Shown one piece after another: positions 35,103 through 44,398 of a DNA stretch of 64,000 nt. The notes under the pieces were generated by a model. It had not been told where the DNA came from. It did not search any database and worked only from the letters and a program-made list of their open reading frames with translations. Numbering within the stretch: the first letter of the stretch is position 1; the number at the start of each line of letters is the position of its first letter. A program made the translations under genes and the position numbers. This DNA comes from Olsenella uli DSM 7084 (lineage in GTDB: Bacteria > Actinomycetota > Coriobacteriia > Coriobacteriales > Atopobiaceae), in NCBI RefSeq assembly GCF_000143845.1, contig NC_014363.1, forward strand, positions 1,987,897 through 2,051,896, in the 5' to 3' direction.

Positions 35103-36701
35103 TTAGGGACGATGGGTGATCTGGGGCCCCTGGCGATCGTCGGTGGCAGGCGCCTTGTGCGGCCTATCCTTGCGCTCGAGGGGGACATGGATGGTGAAGG
35201 TGGTGCCCTTGTCCAGTTCGGACTCCACGGAGATGGTGCCCTTGTGCTTGTCGACGATCTCCTTCGTCAACGCCAGCCCCACGCCCAGGCCGCCGGAGAC
35301 GCGCTCACGGCTGGCGTCGGAGCGCCAGAAGCGCGAGAACACGCGCGGGATGTCCTCCCTTGCGATGCCGATGCCGGTGTCTTGGACCGAGACGCGCGCC
35401 TCCCCGCGCGGGCGGTCCCGCTCGACGCTCACGACGACCCATCCGCCCTCGGGCGTGTAGCGCATGGCATTCGACATGATGTTGGTGATAGCCTCGCGAA
35501 TGAGATCCGCATCCATGTCGACGAAGCACTCGCCCTCGGCGGTCTTGTCGTCGAAGCGCAGGCGCAGGCCCTTGTCGGCGAACATCCGCTCCTGCATGGA
35601 GACCAGACTCTTCACCAGGTAGACGAGGTCATCGCTCTTGACCTTGAGCTGACGTGTGCCGTTCTCTATGCGTGACAGGTGCAGCATCGCGTCCACCAGG
35701 CGAGAGAGCCTGCGCACCTCCTCGGCGACGGTCTCGAGATGCTCGTCGTCGGTGGGCAGGACCCCGTCCTGCATCGCCTCGACGGTGGCGAGCATGGCCA
35801 TGAGGGGAGTACGCAGCTCATGGGCTACGTCGCTGGTCAGGCGATGCTCGAACTTTATGTCACGCTCCAACTCGCTGCACATGCTGTCGAAGGTCTCCCC
35901 CAGGCAGCCTATCTCGTCGTCGCCGCGCAGTCCGGTGCGTGCCGAGAGGTCACCGCTCCTTATCTGCGACGCCGTGGAGGTGATCTTCTTTATGGGTTTG
36001 GTCAGTGTGCGCGATGCGGTGTAGGCCATGCCGCATGCGACCAGGATGGCGACGCCCGCCGCGCCCAGGATCGCACCGTAGGAGTTCATCCGGAACGCGG
36101 CGTCCGACTTGGTCAGGAGCGCCTCGGAGCCAAAGGCCCACAGACGGACCGTGCCGACCTTCGCACCCGAAAGCGTCACCACGTCGGCAGAGACGACAGA
36201 GTCGGCGCCGGTGGGAACGCCCACGACGTCATCGGTCTCCTCGGCAGGAGGCGAGGCGGCGGACCTCTCGGAGCCGCTGCCCGACCAGGTGTCGTCATAG
36301 AGGATTTTTCCGTTCGCGTCCAAGATCTGCATGCCGACGTCATTCGGTACCGCAAGAGAGCTGTGCGCGTAGTCGAGCGTGGCGCTTGTCCAGCCGCCCT
36401 GCTCTTGATATTCGGCAGAGATGGCCGCCGCAAGCTGCTGGGCGACGTGTTGCATGTTCTGACGGGTATAGCTCTGGAACTGTCCCTCCCAGACAAGCGC
36501 GAGGACGAAAGACAGTATGGCTGCGGTCATGATCGCCGTCAGGGCGAAGTAGAAGGCCATCCGCCCCGAGAAGGTCTTTACGGGACGGCCTGGCCTGACG
36601 TCATGGCGCATGGTATTGAACGACGCCTTGGGCGCATCGAAGCCCTGCGCACCCAGGTCATCATACGCACGGTCAATGAGGTTGTCGAAGTCCGCCGCCA
36701 C
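35103..36701 (-). CDS. OmpR-class partner sensor histidine kinase (MtrB-like)
   Basis: A 532-residue membrane kinase. One hydrophobic helix lies at about 40-62 and a second at about 198-220, bracketing an extracytoplasmic sensor region. A HAMP domain follows, then HisKA with the phospho-acceptor in VAHELRTPL, and the ATPase domain (ITNIMSNAMRYT, VQDTGIGI, GGLGVGLALTKEI). The GTG at 36701 is 5 bp after the response-regulator stop; the first ATG would be 30 codons on. It pairs with the upstream regulator. Confidence 0.9.
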   Translation of the reverse strand: MAADFDNLIDRAYDDLGAQGFDAPKASFNTMRHDVRPGRPVKTFSGRMAFYFALTAIMTAAILSFVLALVWEGQFQSYTRQNMQHVAQQLAAAISAEYQEQGGWTSATLDYAHSSLAVPNDVGMQILDANGKILYDDTWSGSGSERSAASPPAEETDDVVGVPTGADSVVSADVVTLSGAKVGTVRLWAFGSEALLTKSDAAFRMNSYGAILGAAGVAILVACGMAYTASRTLTKPIKKITSTASQIRSGDLSARTGLRGDDEIGCLGETFDSMCSELERDIKFEHRLTSDVAHELRTPLMAMLATVEAMQDGVLPTDDEHLETVAEEVRRLSRLVDAMLHLSRIENGTRQLKVKSDDLVYLVKSLVSMQERMFADKGLRLRFDDKTAEGECFVDMDADLIREAITNIMSNAMRYTPEGGWVVVSVERDRPRGEARVSVQDTGIGIAREDIPRVFSRFWRSDASRERVSGGLGVGLALTKEIVDKHKGTISVESELDKGTTFTIHVPLERKDRPHKAPATDDRQGPQITHRP

Positions 36702-36706
36702 GGGCG

Positions 36707-37432
36707 CTACTTCTCGCCTGCGGGAGCAGCACCCTTCTGGGCGGATTCGAAGCGATAGCCGACGCCATGGACGGTGTAGAGCCAACGCGGGTTGCGGGGG
36801 TCGTCGCCGAGCTTGGCGCGCAGGTTCTTGACGTGGGAGTCGATCGTGCGCTCATAGCCCTCGAAATCGTAGCCCAGAACCTTCTCGACCAGCTCCATGC
36901 GGGTGTAGACGCGACCCGGATAGCGCGCGAGGGTGGTGAGGAGCTTGAACTCGGATGCGGTGAGGTCAACCTCGGAACCCTCGACCATGACCTTGTGGCC
37001 AGAGATGTCTATGACAAGGTCGCCGAAGTCAAGCACCTCGAGCTGTGGCTCCGCCTCGGCGTGAGCGCGACGCAGCAGCGCGCGCACGCGGGCCACAAGC
37101 TCGCGCGGGGAGAAGGGCTTGATCACGTAGTCGTCCGCGCCAAGCTCCAGGCCGATGATGCGGTCCTCCACCTCTCCCTTGGCGGTCAGCATGATGATGG
37201 GGACGCTCGAGGTCTCACGGACGGCACGGCAGACGCGCTCGCCAGAAAGCTTGGGGAGCATGAGGTCGAGGACGATGAGGTCGAAGGAGTGCTTCTCAAA
37301 CTCCTCCAGGGCGCTCTGGCCGTCGCCGACGCCACGGACGACGTAACCCTCGCGCTCGAGGTAGGCTGCGACGGCGTCGCGGATGGCCTTTTCATCCTCG
37401 ACCAGCAGGATCCTCTTCTCTTCCGAAGCCAT
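36707..37432 (-). CDS. OmpR/PhoB-family response regulator (MtrA-like)
   Basis: A 241-residue regulator. The receiver has VEDEK, phospho-acceptor Asp in VLDLMLP, and Lys in YVIKPFS. The C-terminal winged helix has LTASEFKLLTTLARYPGRVYTRMELVEKVLG and RTIDSHVKNLRAKLG ... VHGVGYRFE. The ATG at 37432 follows GGGGGG. Together with the kinase and the lipoprotein upstream it recalls the MtrAB-LpqB module of actinobacteria, though the order differs; this parallel is inference. Confidence 0.93.
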   Translation of the reverse strand: MASEEKRILLVEDEKAIRDAVAAYLEREGYVVRGVGDGQSALEEFEKHSFDLIVLDLMLPKLSGERVCRAVRETSSVPIIMLTAKGEVEDRIIGLELGADDYVIKPFSPRELVARVRALLRRAHAEAEPQLEVLDFGDLVIDISGHKVMVEGSEVDLTASEFKLLTTLARYPGRVYTRMELVEKVLGYDFEGYERTIDSHVKNLRAKLGDDPRNPRWLYTVHGVGYRFESAQKGAAPAGEK

Positions 37433-37485
37433 GACGGCCCCCCTTACCCACATCCAAGCAGAATGCGTAATTTGAACGATTTTTT

Positions 37486-37506
37486 TGTGACACGCGTCAC
37501 ATTCTA
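37486..37506 (-). promoter_or_regulatory. CRP/GlxR-type palindrome and TAGAAT hexamer upstream of the response regulator
   Basis: TGTGACACGCGTCACA at 37486-37501 fits TGTGA-N6-TCACA exactly. It directly follows, in the direction of transcription, TAGAAT at 37506-37501, a likely -10. A bound CRP-family protein at the start site would repress. Confidence 0.5.
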
Positions 37507-37533
37507 GCGCAGGAGGAGGAGAAAAAGCCAGCT

Positions 37534-38805
37534 TTATAGCGCAAAGCTCCTCACTGTGACGTGCTTGGGATAACCGGTGTCCTCGTCCTTGACCGTAGCA
37601 TAGGTAACGAAGCGCGAGCTCTCGCCCTGGGTGGCCGGATACTCGCCATAGCCGAGGCAACGGTTGGCGGCGCCCAGGATGGAGTAGGTGCGGTCGCGGC
37701 TGTTCACGACAAAGTACGATGCGTTGCTCTTGATGACGTAGGTGCCGTCCCTGCCGGTGACCGAGGCGGCGGGCTCGCGCGAGAGGGCCACGAACGGACC
37801 CCCGGCGCGACCGATGTAGGTGCCCATGGTCCCCAGGAGCCCCCCCGTGCTGTAGTTGGCCTCGATGGAGAAGGCGAAGCTCTCCCCTATGCGGACGGCA
37901 TTGAGGGGCCTGACGCTCTGAGGTAGGACGAGCTGGTCCACCTGCGTCGAGAGGTCGTCGGAGAGCAGATAGGCCGTAATGCCGTAGTACACGCCAGAGG
38001 TGGCGTTGACGCGGGGGACCAGTGTCACGGTGCCGCCCGAGACCGCGGGCTCGCCGGCGAAGCGTCCCGGCGACTCGATGACGGCCTTCGCGTTGGCGTC
38101 GCCCGTGGACCACAGGTAGCAGAAGGAGTGCTCCTTGGCCTTCGGCCCCGAAACGGAAGGCATGATCTCCCAGATGACCTTGCCGCCTGCCACGGAGAAC
38201 TTGGGTGGATCGTAGTCCGACGAGGCGCTCCAGAGCGTGGTGACGCCCCCCGTCAGAACACCGTCCGAGAAGGGGGCGGCATACAGGGTCCAGTCGTGGG
38301 TCAGGAGGTCAAGCTCCACCCAGGCGTAGGCGGAATCGGAACAGCGGACGTCGTAGATGACGACGTTGCTGGCACCCTTGGCCTGGGGCTCGGGGACGAC
38401 CTCTACGACAGATCCGCTCGAGGGGGCGAACGCCGAGGCCTTGACCATGGGGGTTGCGGAGGACCCAGCCGTGGTCATGGGGATCCAGACATCGCCGCCC
38501 GCAGGATGCAGGACATTTCCCAGGGCGATGTCGTGGCTCGTCTCTTCCGTGAGGGGAAGGTCAACCACGCTGTAGTTGCTTTCGTTCGTGCTGGGGTCGA
38601 TCACGTAGTCGGCCGAGGAGGTGTCAACGACCGTCGGGGGGGTGGTACCCTCGTCACTGCCCTTGCAGGCGCCCAGCACACCGACGGTAGCAGCCATGGC
38701 GCCTGCGGCGGCCGTGCTCTTGATGAGACCACGGCGCGTCACGTTGTGCGGGTGGCAGGTGGGACGTGCAACGTCATGCGGGGGGACGGGCCGGTGTAGT
38801 GGCAT
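37534..38805 (-). CDS. Tat-type lipoprotein, probable beta-propeller
   Basis: A 423-residue exported lipoprotein. A leader of about 22 residues precedes the twin-arginine motif TRRGLIK, a hydrophobic stretch and the lipobox LGAC. The mature part has repeating beta-strand-like segments with Trp/Tyr (YAWVELDLLTHDWTLY, KVIWEIMP, SFAFSIEANYS), suggestive of a propeller. I recognise no enzyme motif. It starts 9 bp after purB and lies upstream of the response regulator, so it may be the sensor accessory of that pair, as LpqB is for MtrAB. Confidence 0.75.
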   Translation of the reverse strand: MPLHRPVPPHDVARPTCHPHNVTRRGLIKSTAAAGAMAATVGVLGACKGSDEGTTPPTVVDTSSADYVIDPSTNESNYSVVDLPLTEETSHDIALGNVLHPAGGDVWIPMTTAGSSATPMVKASAFAPSSGSVVEVVPEPQAKGASNVVIYDVRCSDSAYAWVELDLLTHDWTLYAAPFSDGVLTGGVTTLWSASSDYDPPKFSVAGGKVIWEIMPSVSGPKAKEHSFCYLWSTGDANAKAVIESPGRFAGEPAVSGGTVTLVPRVNATSGVYYGITAYLLSDDLSTQVDQLVLPQSVRPLNAVRIGESFAFSIEANYSTGGLLGTMGTYIGRAGGPFVALSREPAASVTGRDGTYVIKSNASYFVVNSRDRTYSILGAANRCLGYGEYPATQGESSRFVTYATVKDEDTGYPKHVTVRSFAL

Positions 38806-38814
38806 CTGGGGTAC

Positions 38815-40161
38815 CTACTCGAAGCTCAGCTGTTCCAGGCGGTCAAACACGACGTCGACGCGGCCCAAGAAACTGCGGGGGTCAAAGATGCGGTCGAGCT
38901 GCTCCGGGGGGAGCGTGCACTGGGGGTCGTCCTCGAGCTTCTCGCGGAAGCTGGTGCCGCCGGAGCACCGCTGGACCTCGCGCCAGGTCTCCATAGCGTT
39001 GGCCTGCACGATCTTGTAGGCGTCCTCGCGCGTGATGCCCGTGTCCACCAGAGCCAGCAGGACCTTGGACGAATAGATCAGCCCACGGGTCTTGTCGAGG
39101 TTGGCCAGCATCTGCTCGCGGTAGAGCACCAGGCCGTCCACGATGCGAATGAGGCACTGGAACATGTGGTCGAGGGCGATGAAGCTGTCTGCCTGGGCCA
39201 CGCGCTCCGCAGACGAGTGGCTGATGTCGCGCTCGTGCCAGAGGGCGACGTTGTCGAAGGCGACCTGCGCGTTGGCCTTGACCACGCGGGAGAGGCCGCA
39301 GACCTTCTCGACCGTGATGGGGTTGCGCTTGTGGGGCATGGCGCTCGAGCCCTTCTGCCCCTTGCGGAACGGCTCCTCGGCCTCGAGGGTGTCGGTCTTC
39401 TGGAGGTTGCGGATCTCCGTGGCTATGCGCTCGCAGGTGGACGCGGCGGTGGCAAGGACGCCGGCGAGGTAGGCGTGGTGGTCGCGACTGATGACCTGCG
39501 TCGAGAGCGGGTCATGGGCCAGGCCCAGGTGCCTGCAGACGTACTCCTCGACACGGGGGTCGATGCTCGAGTAGGTGCCCACCGCACCCGAGATGGCCCC
39601 AAACGCCACGTTGTCGCGGGCGCCTTTCAGCCTATCGAGGTCGCGCCTGAGCTCCCATGCCCAGCTGCCGAACTTCATGCCGAAGGTCATGGGCTCGGCA
39701 TGGATGCCATGGGTGCGGCCGACACACAGGGTGTCGCGCTCCTCGAAGGCGCGGCGGCGGCAGACCTCCCCCAAGGCCCGGCAATCCTCGATCAGCAGGT
39801 CGGTGGCCTGCACCAGCTGGTAGCAGAGGGCCGTGTCGCCCAGGTCGGACGAGGTCATGCCATAGTGGACCCAACGGCTGGGCTTCGGCTGTCCGGCAGG
39901 GACGTCGCGGTCGATGTAGGAGCCCATGTTGGTCAGGAAGGCGATGACGTCGTGGTTGGTGACGCCCTCGATCTCGTCGACCTCGGCCTTGTCGAAGGCG
40001 GCGTGCGCACGGATCCAAGCGGCCTCGTCTTGGGTTATCCCGCTCTCGCCAAGCTCGGCATGCGCCTCGCAGGCCAGGACCTCGATCTCCTGCCAGATGG
40101 CATACTTGTTCTCGAGCGAGAAGATGCGTCCCATCTCAGGACGGGTGTAGCGATCGATCAT
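38815..40161 (-). CDS. purB: Adenylosuccinate lyase
   Basis: Cytosolic enzyme, 448 residues, acting twice in purine synthesis: it releases fumarate from SAICAR and from adenylosuccinate. The fumarase/aspartase superfamily signature GSSAMPHKRNP is intact, with the catalytic region TSSDLGDTA and HGIHAEPMTFG. AAAGGA precedes the ATG. A TAGAAT hexamer at 40198-40203 (minus) could be its -10. Confidence 0.97.
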   Translation of the reverse strand: MIDRYTRPEMGRIFSLENKYAIWQEIEVLACEAHAELGESGITQDEAAWIRAHAAFDKAEVDEIEGVTNHDVIAFLTNMGSYIDRDVPAGQPKPSRWVHYGMTSSDLGDTALCYQLVQATDLLIEDCRALGEVCRRRAFEERDTLCVGRTHGIHAEPMTFGMKFGSWAWELRRDLDRLKGARDNVAFGAISGAVGTYSSIDPRVEEYVCRHLGLAHDPLSTQVISRDHHAYLAGVLATAASTCERIATEIRNLQKTDTLEAEEPFRKGQKGSSAMPHKRNPITVEKVCGLSRVVKANAQVAFDNVALWHERDISHSSAERVAQADSFIALDHMFQCLIRIVDGLVLYREQMLANLDKTRGLIYSSKVLLALVDTGITREDAYKIVQANAMETWREVQRCSGGTSFREKLEDDPQCTLPPEQLDRIFDPRSFLGRVDVVFDRLEQLSFE

Positions 40162-40214
40162 CTGCGTTCCTTTCGCAGCGACGTGTGCGGTCCCTAGATT
40201 CTACCGCGTGGGAC

Positions 40215-40231
40215 AAAGGGGCAGCCCCCTG
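40215..40231 (-). terminator. Short hairpin after the 339-residue membrane protein gene
   Basis: AGGGG and CCCCT pair around a short loop, followed by TTTGTC on the minus strand, 3 bp after the stop codon. It is a weak terminator candidate. Confidence 0.4.
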
Positions 40232-40233
40232 TC

Positions 40234-41253
40234 TCATTGCATGGTGGCGCGCCTCATGGAGCCGCTGGAGACAGCCGGGGCCTTGGTCACGTAGCCCGTG
40301 AGGTCCGCACCAGTGAACAGCTTGATGAGCCAGAAGTAGACGAGCAGGACGGCCATGGGCACAAGGCATGACGTCACGATGCTCACCGCCACGGCATCGA
40401 TGAGTGTGTTGAGCTGCGCGCCCACGGCGCTGGCCGCATCCTTGGCGCCGGAAGCGAGGGCGTCTATTCCACTGGAGGCAGCCAAGCCCAGCATGTCGAA
40501 GAGGCCCCCGCCTTCGCTGTGGTTCTGGCTGGCTGTCCCGTCGGCGTTGTCGGACATGCCCTGGACTGCCGTATCGGTGGCCTGGACCGCCTTATCCACC
40601 TGCTGCGATGACTGGTACTGTGCGTTTATGACGTCAGCGAGGCCGGCGCTCACGGGCACGAGCGTTGCCAGCGCCACCCCAACCACCATGAGCCTGACAC
40701 CCCAGACGAAGAGCATGGGACGTGGGGCCCAGTCCCTGCGCGTCCACAGCCAGGCGATGAGCGTGCCCAAGCCGATGGGGACAAAGACCCTGAAGCCAAT
40801 GAGGCCAAACGTGGTCATGAGGAACTTCTCGAGGTAGATAACAGAGAGGACGACCACGAGCTTGCCCGAGAGGTCCGCGAGCTGCTCGGCTATGGGAGTG
40901 CCCACGTCGTCGGGGATGGCCGTGACCGTCACCGAGGCGGCAGTGGCCGTGGCGACGAGCCCGAGGGCGGTGCTCTTCTGGCCGTCGAGGGTGGCGTTGG
41001 TGCCCCCATAGGCATCTTGGGTCGAGAGGTACGTTCCCAGGGGGAACTCGGAGGCAAGCAGGAGCACGGCGAGGAGCGCCGTCACGATAGCCCGTGCGCG
41101 AGAGTCCGACATACCAACTGGATCGTCACTGCCACCAAAACCCCCAGGATCCCCGGACCCCGTAACGCGACAATCCGCGGATGCGCTCGCTGCCGGCGAC
41201 CGTCCGACGCGCATCGGGCGCCCCCCTCCGCTGCCTTGGGCTGTGTTGGGCAT
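40234..41253 (-). CDS. Hypothetical polytopic membrane protein
   Basis: A 339-residue membrane protein of unknown function. A Gly/Ser-rich cytosolic N-terminus of about 50 residues precedes one hydrophobic helix (AIVTALLAVLLLASEFPLG), then an extracytoplasmic part, two central helices (about 140-190 region), a second long loop rich in Asn, Gln, Ser and a C-terminal helix (SIVTSCLVPMAVLLVYFWLIKLF). GAGGGGAG lies before the ATG. It follows argH by 52 bp and may be cotranscribed with argGH. Confidence 0.7.
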   Translation of the reverse strand: MPNTAQGSGGGRPMRVGRSPAASASADCRVTGSGDPGGFGGSDDPVGMSDSRARAIVTALLAVLLLASEFPLGTYLSTQDAYGGTNATLDGQKSTALGLVATATAASVTVTAIPDDVGTPIAEQLADLSGKLVVVLSVIYLEKFLMTTFGLIGFRVFVPIGLGTLIAWLWTRRDWAPRPMLFVWGVRLMVVGVALATLVPVSAGLADVINAQYQSSQQVDKAVQATDTAVQGMSDNADGTASQNHSEGGGLFDMLGLAASSGIDALASGAKDAASAVGAQLNTLIDAVAVSIVTSCLVPMAVLLVYFWLIKLFTGADLTGYVTKAPAVSSGSMRRATMQ

Positions 41254-41305
41254 GCGCTGCTCCCCTCTCCTCGGGCTGCCGTCCGGCGCGACTGCTACAG
41301 GAACC

Positions 41306-42718
41306 TTACTGCATCGGAAGGTCGGGCGCCGCCCATTCTCGCCCATCCTTCTTCAGGCGCTCTTGGGCCTCGTCAAGCTGGCGCTCGACGGCGGTGCACC
41401 CGGTGCCACCATAGGTGTTGCGAGCGTTCGCGATGCCAGCGGGGTCGAGGTCCTGCGCTATGTCGTCGCCGAAGAGGGGGCTGGCGGCGCGGAACTCGTC
41501 TGCCGTGAGGTCCTCCAGCCCCTTGCCGCGCTTCTCGCAGTAGAGCACGAGCCTGCCCACCACCTCGTGCGCCTCACGGAACGGCATGCCCTTCTTGGCG
41601 AGGTAGTCCGCCACGTCCGTGGCGGCGGTGAGGCCCCTGCCCGCCCCCGCGAGCATGGACTCGGCGTTTACGGTCATGGTGCCGAGCATCCCCGAGGCAA
41701 TCGCCATGCAGTCACGGAGCGTGTCTGTGGCGTCCACGAGACCCTCCTTGCATTCCTGCAGATCCTTGTTGTAGGCAAGTGGCAGCGACTTCATGGTGGT
41801 AAGCAGCGCCATGAGGTCACCGTAGACGCGCCCCGTCTTGCCGCGGGCGAGCTCGGCGAAGTCCGGGTTCTTCTTCTGCGGCATGATGGAGGAGCCCGTA
41901 GAATAGCTGTCGGAGAGCGTGATGAAGCCAAACTCCGTGCTGCTCCAAAGCACGACCTCCTCGCACAGGCGCGAGAGGTGCATCATGCTCACGGCGCAGG
42001 CATAGTCAAGGTCGAGCAGGTAGTCGCGATCCGAGACCGCATCCATCGAGTTGGGGATCTCGTGGTCGAAGCCCAGGAGCCGGGTGGTGTAGGCGCGGTC
42101 CAGCGGATAGGTGGTGCCGGCCAGCGCCGCAGCCCCCAGCGGGTTGGCATCCGCGGCCGTCCGAGCCGCCTCAAGGCGGGTGTGATCACGGGTAAACATC
42201 CAAAAGTACGCAAGCAGGTGGTGCGAGAAAAGTACGGGCTGGGCGTGCTGCAGGTGGGTGTAGCCCGGCATGACGACCCCCATGTGCCTCTGGGCGACCT
42301 CAAGGATGGTGCGGCGCAGGCGGCAGTTCTCCTCCATGAGTCGACCCGCCGCCTGTTTGGCAAAGAGCCGTATGTCCGTCGCGACCTGGTCGTTGCGCGA
42401 CCGACCTGTGTGGAGGCGCGCCCCCGCAGCACCGATCCTCTCCGTGAGCGCGCGCTCGACGGCCATATGGATGTCCTCGTCGCCCACGTCCCAGACGAAG
42501 CCACCCTGATCCATGCTCTCCCGTATGGCGGAGAGGCCCTCGACCATGTCCTGCGCGTCTTCCTGCGAGACGATTCCCTGGCGGCCAAGCATGCGGGCAT
42601 GGGCGATGGAGGCGGCTATGTCTTGGCGATACATCCTCCTGTCGATGGGGAGGGACGCGCCGAAACGCTGCGTGAACTCATCCACATCCCGTTCGAACCT
42701 GCCGGACCAAAGCGCCAT
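41306..42718 (-). CDS. argH: Argininosuccinate lyase
   Basis: Cytosolic last step of arginine synthesis, 470 residues, releasing fumarate from argininosuccinate. The superfamily signature GSSIMPQKKNP is intact, with HTGRSRNDQVATD and YTHLQHAQPVLFSHH also visible. AGGAGG lies 6 bp before the ATG at 42718. It follows argG by 51 bp. No other arg gene is in the window. Confidence 0.97.
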   Translation of the reverse strand: MALWSGRFERDVDEFTQRFGASLPIDRRMYRQDIAASIAHARMLGRQGIVSQEDAQDMVEGLSAIRESMDQGGFVWDVGDEDIHMAVERALTERIGAAGARLHTGRSRNDQVATDIRLFAKQAAGRLMEENCRLRRTILEVAQRHMGVVMPGYTHLQHAQPVLFSHHLLAYFWMFTRDHTRLEAARTAADANPLGAAALAGTTYPLDRAYTTRLLGFDHEIPNSMDAVSDRDYLLDLDYACAVSMMHLSRLCEEVVLWSSTEFGFITLSDSYSTGSSIMPQKKNPDFAELARGKTGRVYGDLMALLTTMKSLPLAYNKDLQECKEGLVDATDTLRDCMAIASGMLGTMTVNAESMLAGAGRGLTAATDVADYLAKKGMPFREAHEVVGRLVLYCEKRGKGLEDLTADEFRAASPLFGDDIAQDLDPAGIANARNTYGGTGCTAVERQLDEAQERLKKDGREWAAPDLPMQ

Positions 42719-42769
42719 GGGCACCCTCCTGGAAATCCATCGGTCTGGGAGCTCGCTAGGTACGCCACC

Positions 42770-44074
42770 CTACGCGCTCGCCGCGCTGGTAGCGGGCGTG
42801 CCTTGCTCCGCCTCGCCCGTCTCGAACTGCCTGACCTCGTGCGCAGACATCGACTGCACATACGAGGGTCCCTGACTCAGTGACCATGTCTGGGAGGGGA
42901 GCGAGTGCAGGGTGATCCAACCCTTGGAGCTCGAGCGGTCGAAGAGGTCACCGTGGCCGTAGGTTGCCAGCTCCCTGCTGTAGAGCGAATAGTCCGACCT
43001 GCGACCAGTCACCGTGAACGTGCCCTTGTAGAACTTGGCCCTCACCTCGCCCGTGACGAACCGCTGGGTGTTGGCTATGAAAGAGTCGAGTGCGTTCTTG
43101 AGGGGAGAGAACCAGAGGCCGTCGTAGACGAGATTGGCCCAGCGCTGGTCGATGCCGGACTTGTAGTGCAGTGTGTCGTGGTCAAGGCACATAGACTCAA
43201 GGGCCTGGTGTGCGCCGATCAGAGCGAGTGACGCCGGGCACTCGTAGCACTCTCGACTCTTGATGCCAATGACACGGTCCTCGATCATGTCGATGCGCCC
43301 GAAGGCGTTGGCACCCGCAATGCCATTGAGCTCGATGATGAGGTCCAGCAGAGGCATCTCCGTGCCATCCAGAGAGACGGGCGTTCCCCGCTCGAAGCCA
43401 AGGGTGACCTCGCATGGCGCGTCGGGGGCGTCCTCAGGGTCTGTGGTCATCGTCCAGATGTCCGCCGGGGGCTCACTCCACGCATCTTCGAGGACACCGC
43501 ACTCGATGGCACGGCCGAAGAGGTTGTCATCGATCGAGTAGGGCTTATCAGCAGTCGTGGGCACGGGCACGTCATGAGCGGCGGCCCAGTCCATCTCCTG
43601 CTCACGGGTCAGCAGGTCCCAATCCCGCACGGGGGCGATGACCCTGAGGGTTGGGTCGATCGCGTGTATTGAGGTCTCAAAGCGCACCTGGTCGTTACCC
43701 TTGCCGGTGCAGCCGTGGGCAATGTAGGCGGCACCGTGGTGGTGCGCCGCCTCGACCATGTAGGCCGATATCATGGGACGGGACAGGGCAGAGAGGAGCG
43801 GGTAGGTCCCCTCATAAAGACCGTTTGCGGCGATTGCCTTGGTCAATATCTGGTCGGCATATTCGCTGCGCATGTCAACCGACTCGGCGGCGACGGCGCC
43901 CATGTCCAAGGCCTTCTGTTTGACCCAGCCCAGGTCCTGGGACTCCTGTCCCACGTTACAGCAGATCGCAACGACATCGAGGCCCTTCTCGACCTGAAGC
44001 CACTTCACCATGACAGAGGTGTCCAGTCCGCCCGAGTACGCGAGAACTACCTTTTCCTTGCTTGAGCTTGCCAT
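42770..44074 (-). CDS. argG: Argininosuccinate synthase
   Basis: Cytosolic ATP-dependent ligase, 434 residues, joining citrulline and aspartate. The P-loop AYSGGLDTSV is at the N-terminus, and the substrate block HGCTGKGNDQVRFE is intact. The ATG at 44074 follows GGGGAG; a GTG three codons upstream is less suited. The leader upstream has an arginine-rich peptide and terminator, pointing to attenuation. The first four arginine steps are not here, so citrulline may come from elsewhere. Confidence 0.97.
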   Translation of the reverse strand: MASSSKEKVVLAYSGGLDTSVMVKWLQVEKGLDVVAICCNVGQESQDLGWVKQKALDMGAVAAESVDMRSEYADQILTKAIAANGLYEGTYPLLSALSRPMISAYMVEAAHHHGAAYIAHGCTGKGNDQVRFETSIHAIDPTLRVIAPVRDWDLLTREQEMDWAAAHDVPVPTTADKPYSIDDNLFGRAIECGVLEDAWSEPPADIWTMTTDPEDAPDAPCEVTLGFERGTPVSLDGTEMPLLDLIIELNGIAGANAFGRIDMIEDRVIGIKSRECYECPASLALIGAHQALESMCLDHDTLHYKSGIDQRWANLVYDGLWFSPLKNALDSFIANTQRFVTGEVRAKFYKGTFTVTGRRSDYSLYSRELATYGHGDLFDRSSSKGWITLHSLPSQTWSLSQGPSYVQSMSAHEVRQFETGEAEQGTPATSAASA

Positions 44075-44190
44075 TGCCGCCACTCCCCGAAGGTCGCCGT
44101 GTTTGACGTATGCCCGTCCCGCCCGGCCAGGGTCTCCTGATCGGACGAGTGGTATGCTGCTCGTGGACCCCAGGGCTCCTCCGGGTCAAC

Positions 44191-44212
44191 AAAAAACCCG
44201 GCGATGCCGGGT
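44191..44212 (-). terminator. Attenuator-type terminator in the argG leader
   Basis: On the minus strand ACCCGGC-ATC-GCCGGGT (44212-44196) is followed by TTTTT (44195-44191). It lies 46 bp after the leader-peptide stop and about 115 bp before argG. Such a terminator inside a leader makes sense only if it is conditionally bypassed. Confidence 0.8.
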
Positions 44213-44258
44213 GTCGTCGCAGTCTAGATGTGTGGGTGAGAACGAAGCGTCTCGGTGA

Positions 44259-44342
44259 CTAGGACAACACGCACTGGCGTCGCAGCAGGATTCGTCGAGC
44301 CTGACGTCGCTGGGCCAGCGCGAGCTGAATGCCGTTTGCCAT
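44259..44342 (-). CDS. Arginine-rich leader peptide of argGH
   Basis: A 27-codon open frame, ATG at 44342 and TAG at 44261-44259, with GAGGGA upstream at good spacing. The peptide is MANGIQLALAQ RRQA RRILL RRQCVLS when split at its features: three Arg-Arg pairs at codons 12-13, 16-17 and 21-22. Codons used are CGA CGT, CGA CGA, CGA CGC, all read by tRNA-Arg(ACG). The end of the peptide (GTGTTGTC, 44270-44263) can pair with GACGACAC (44218-44211), which reaches two bases into the terminator stem. Stalling at Arg codons would favour readthrough. Function is inferred from this layout. Confidence 0.75.
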   Translation of the reverse strand: MANGIQLALAQRRQARRILLRRQCVLS

Positions 44343-44398
44343 GGTGCTTCCCTCTTCTCGATGTCACGGGCCACAAGGTGGCATGTCTGGTTGGGGGT

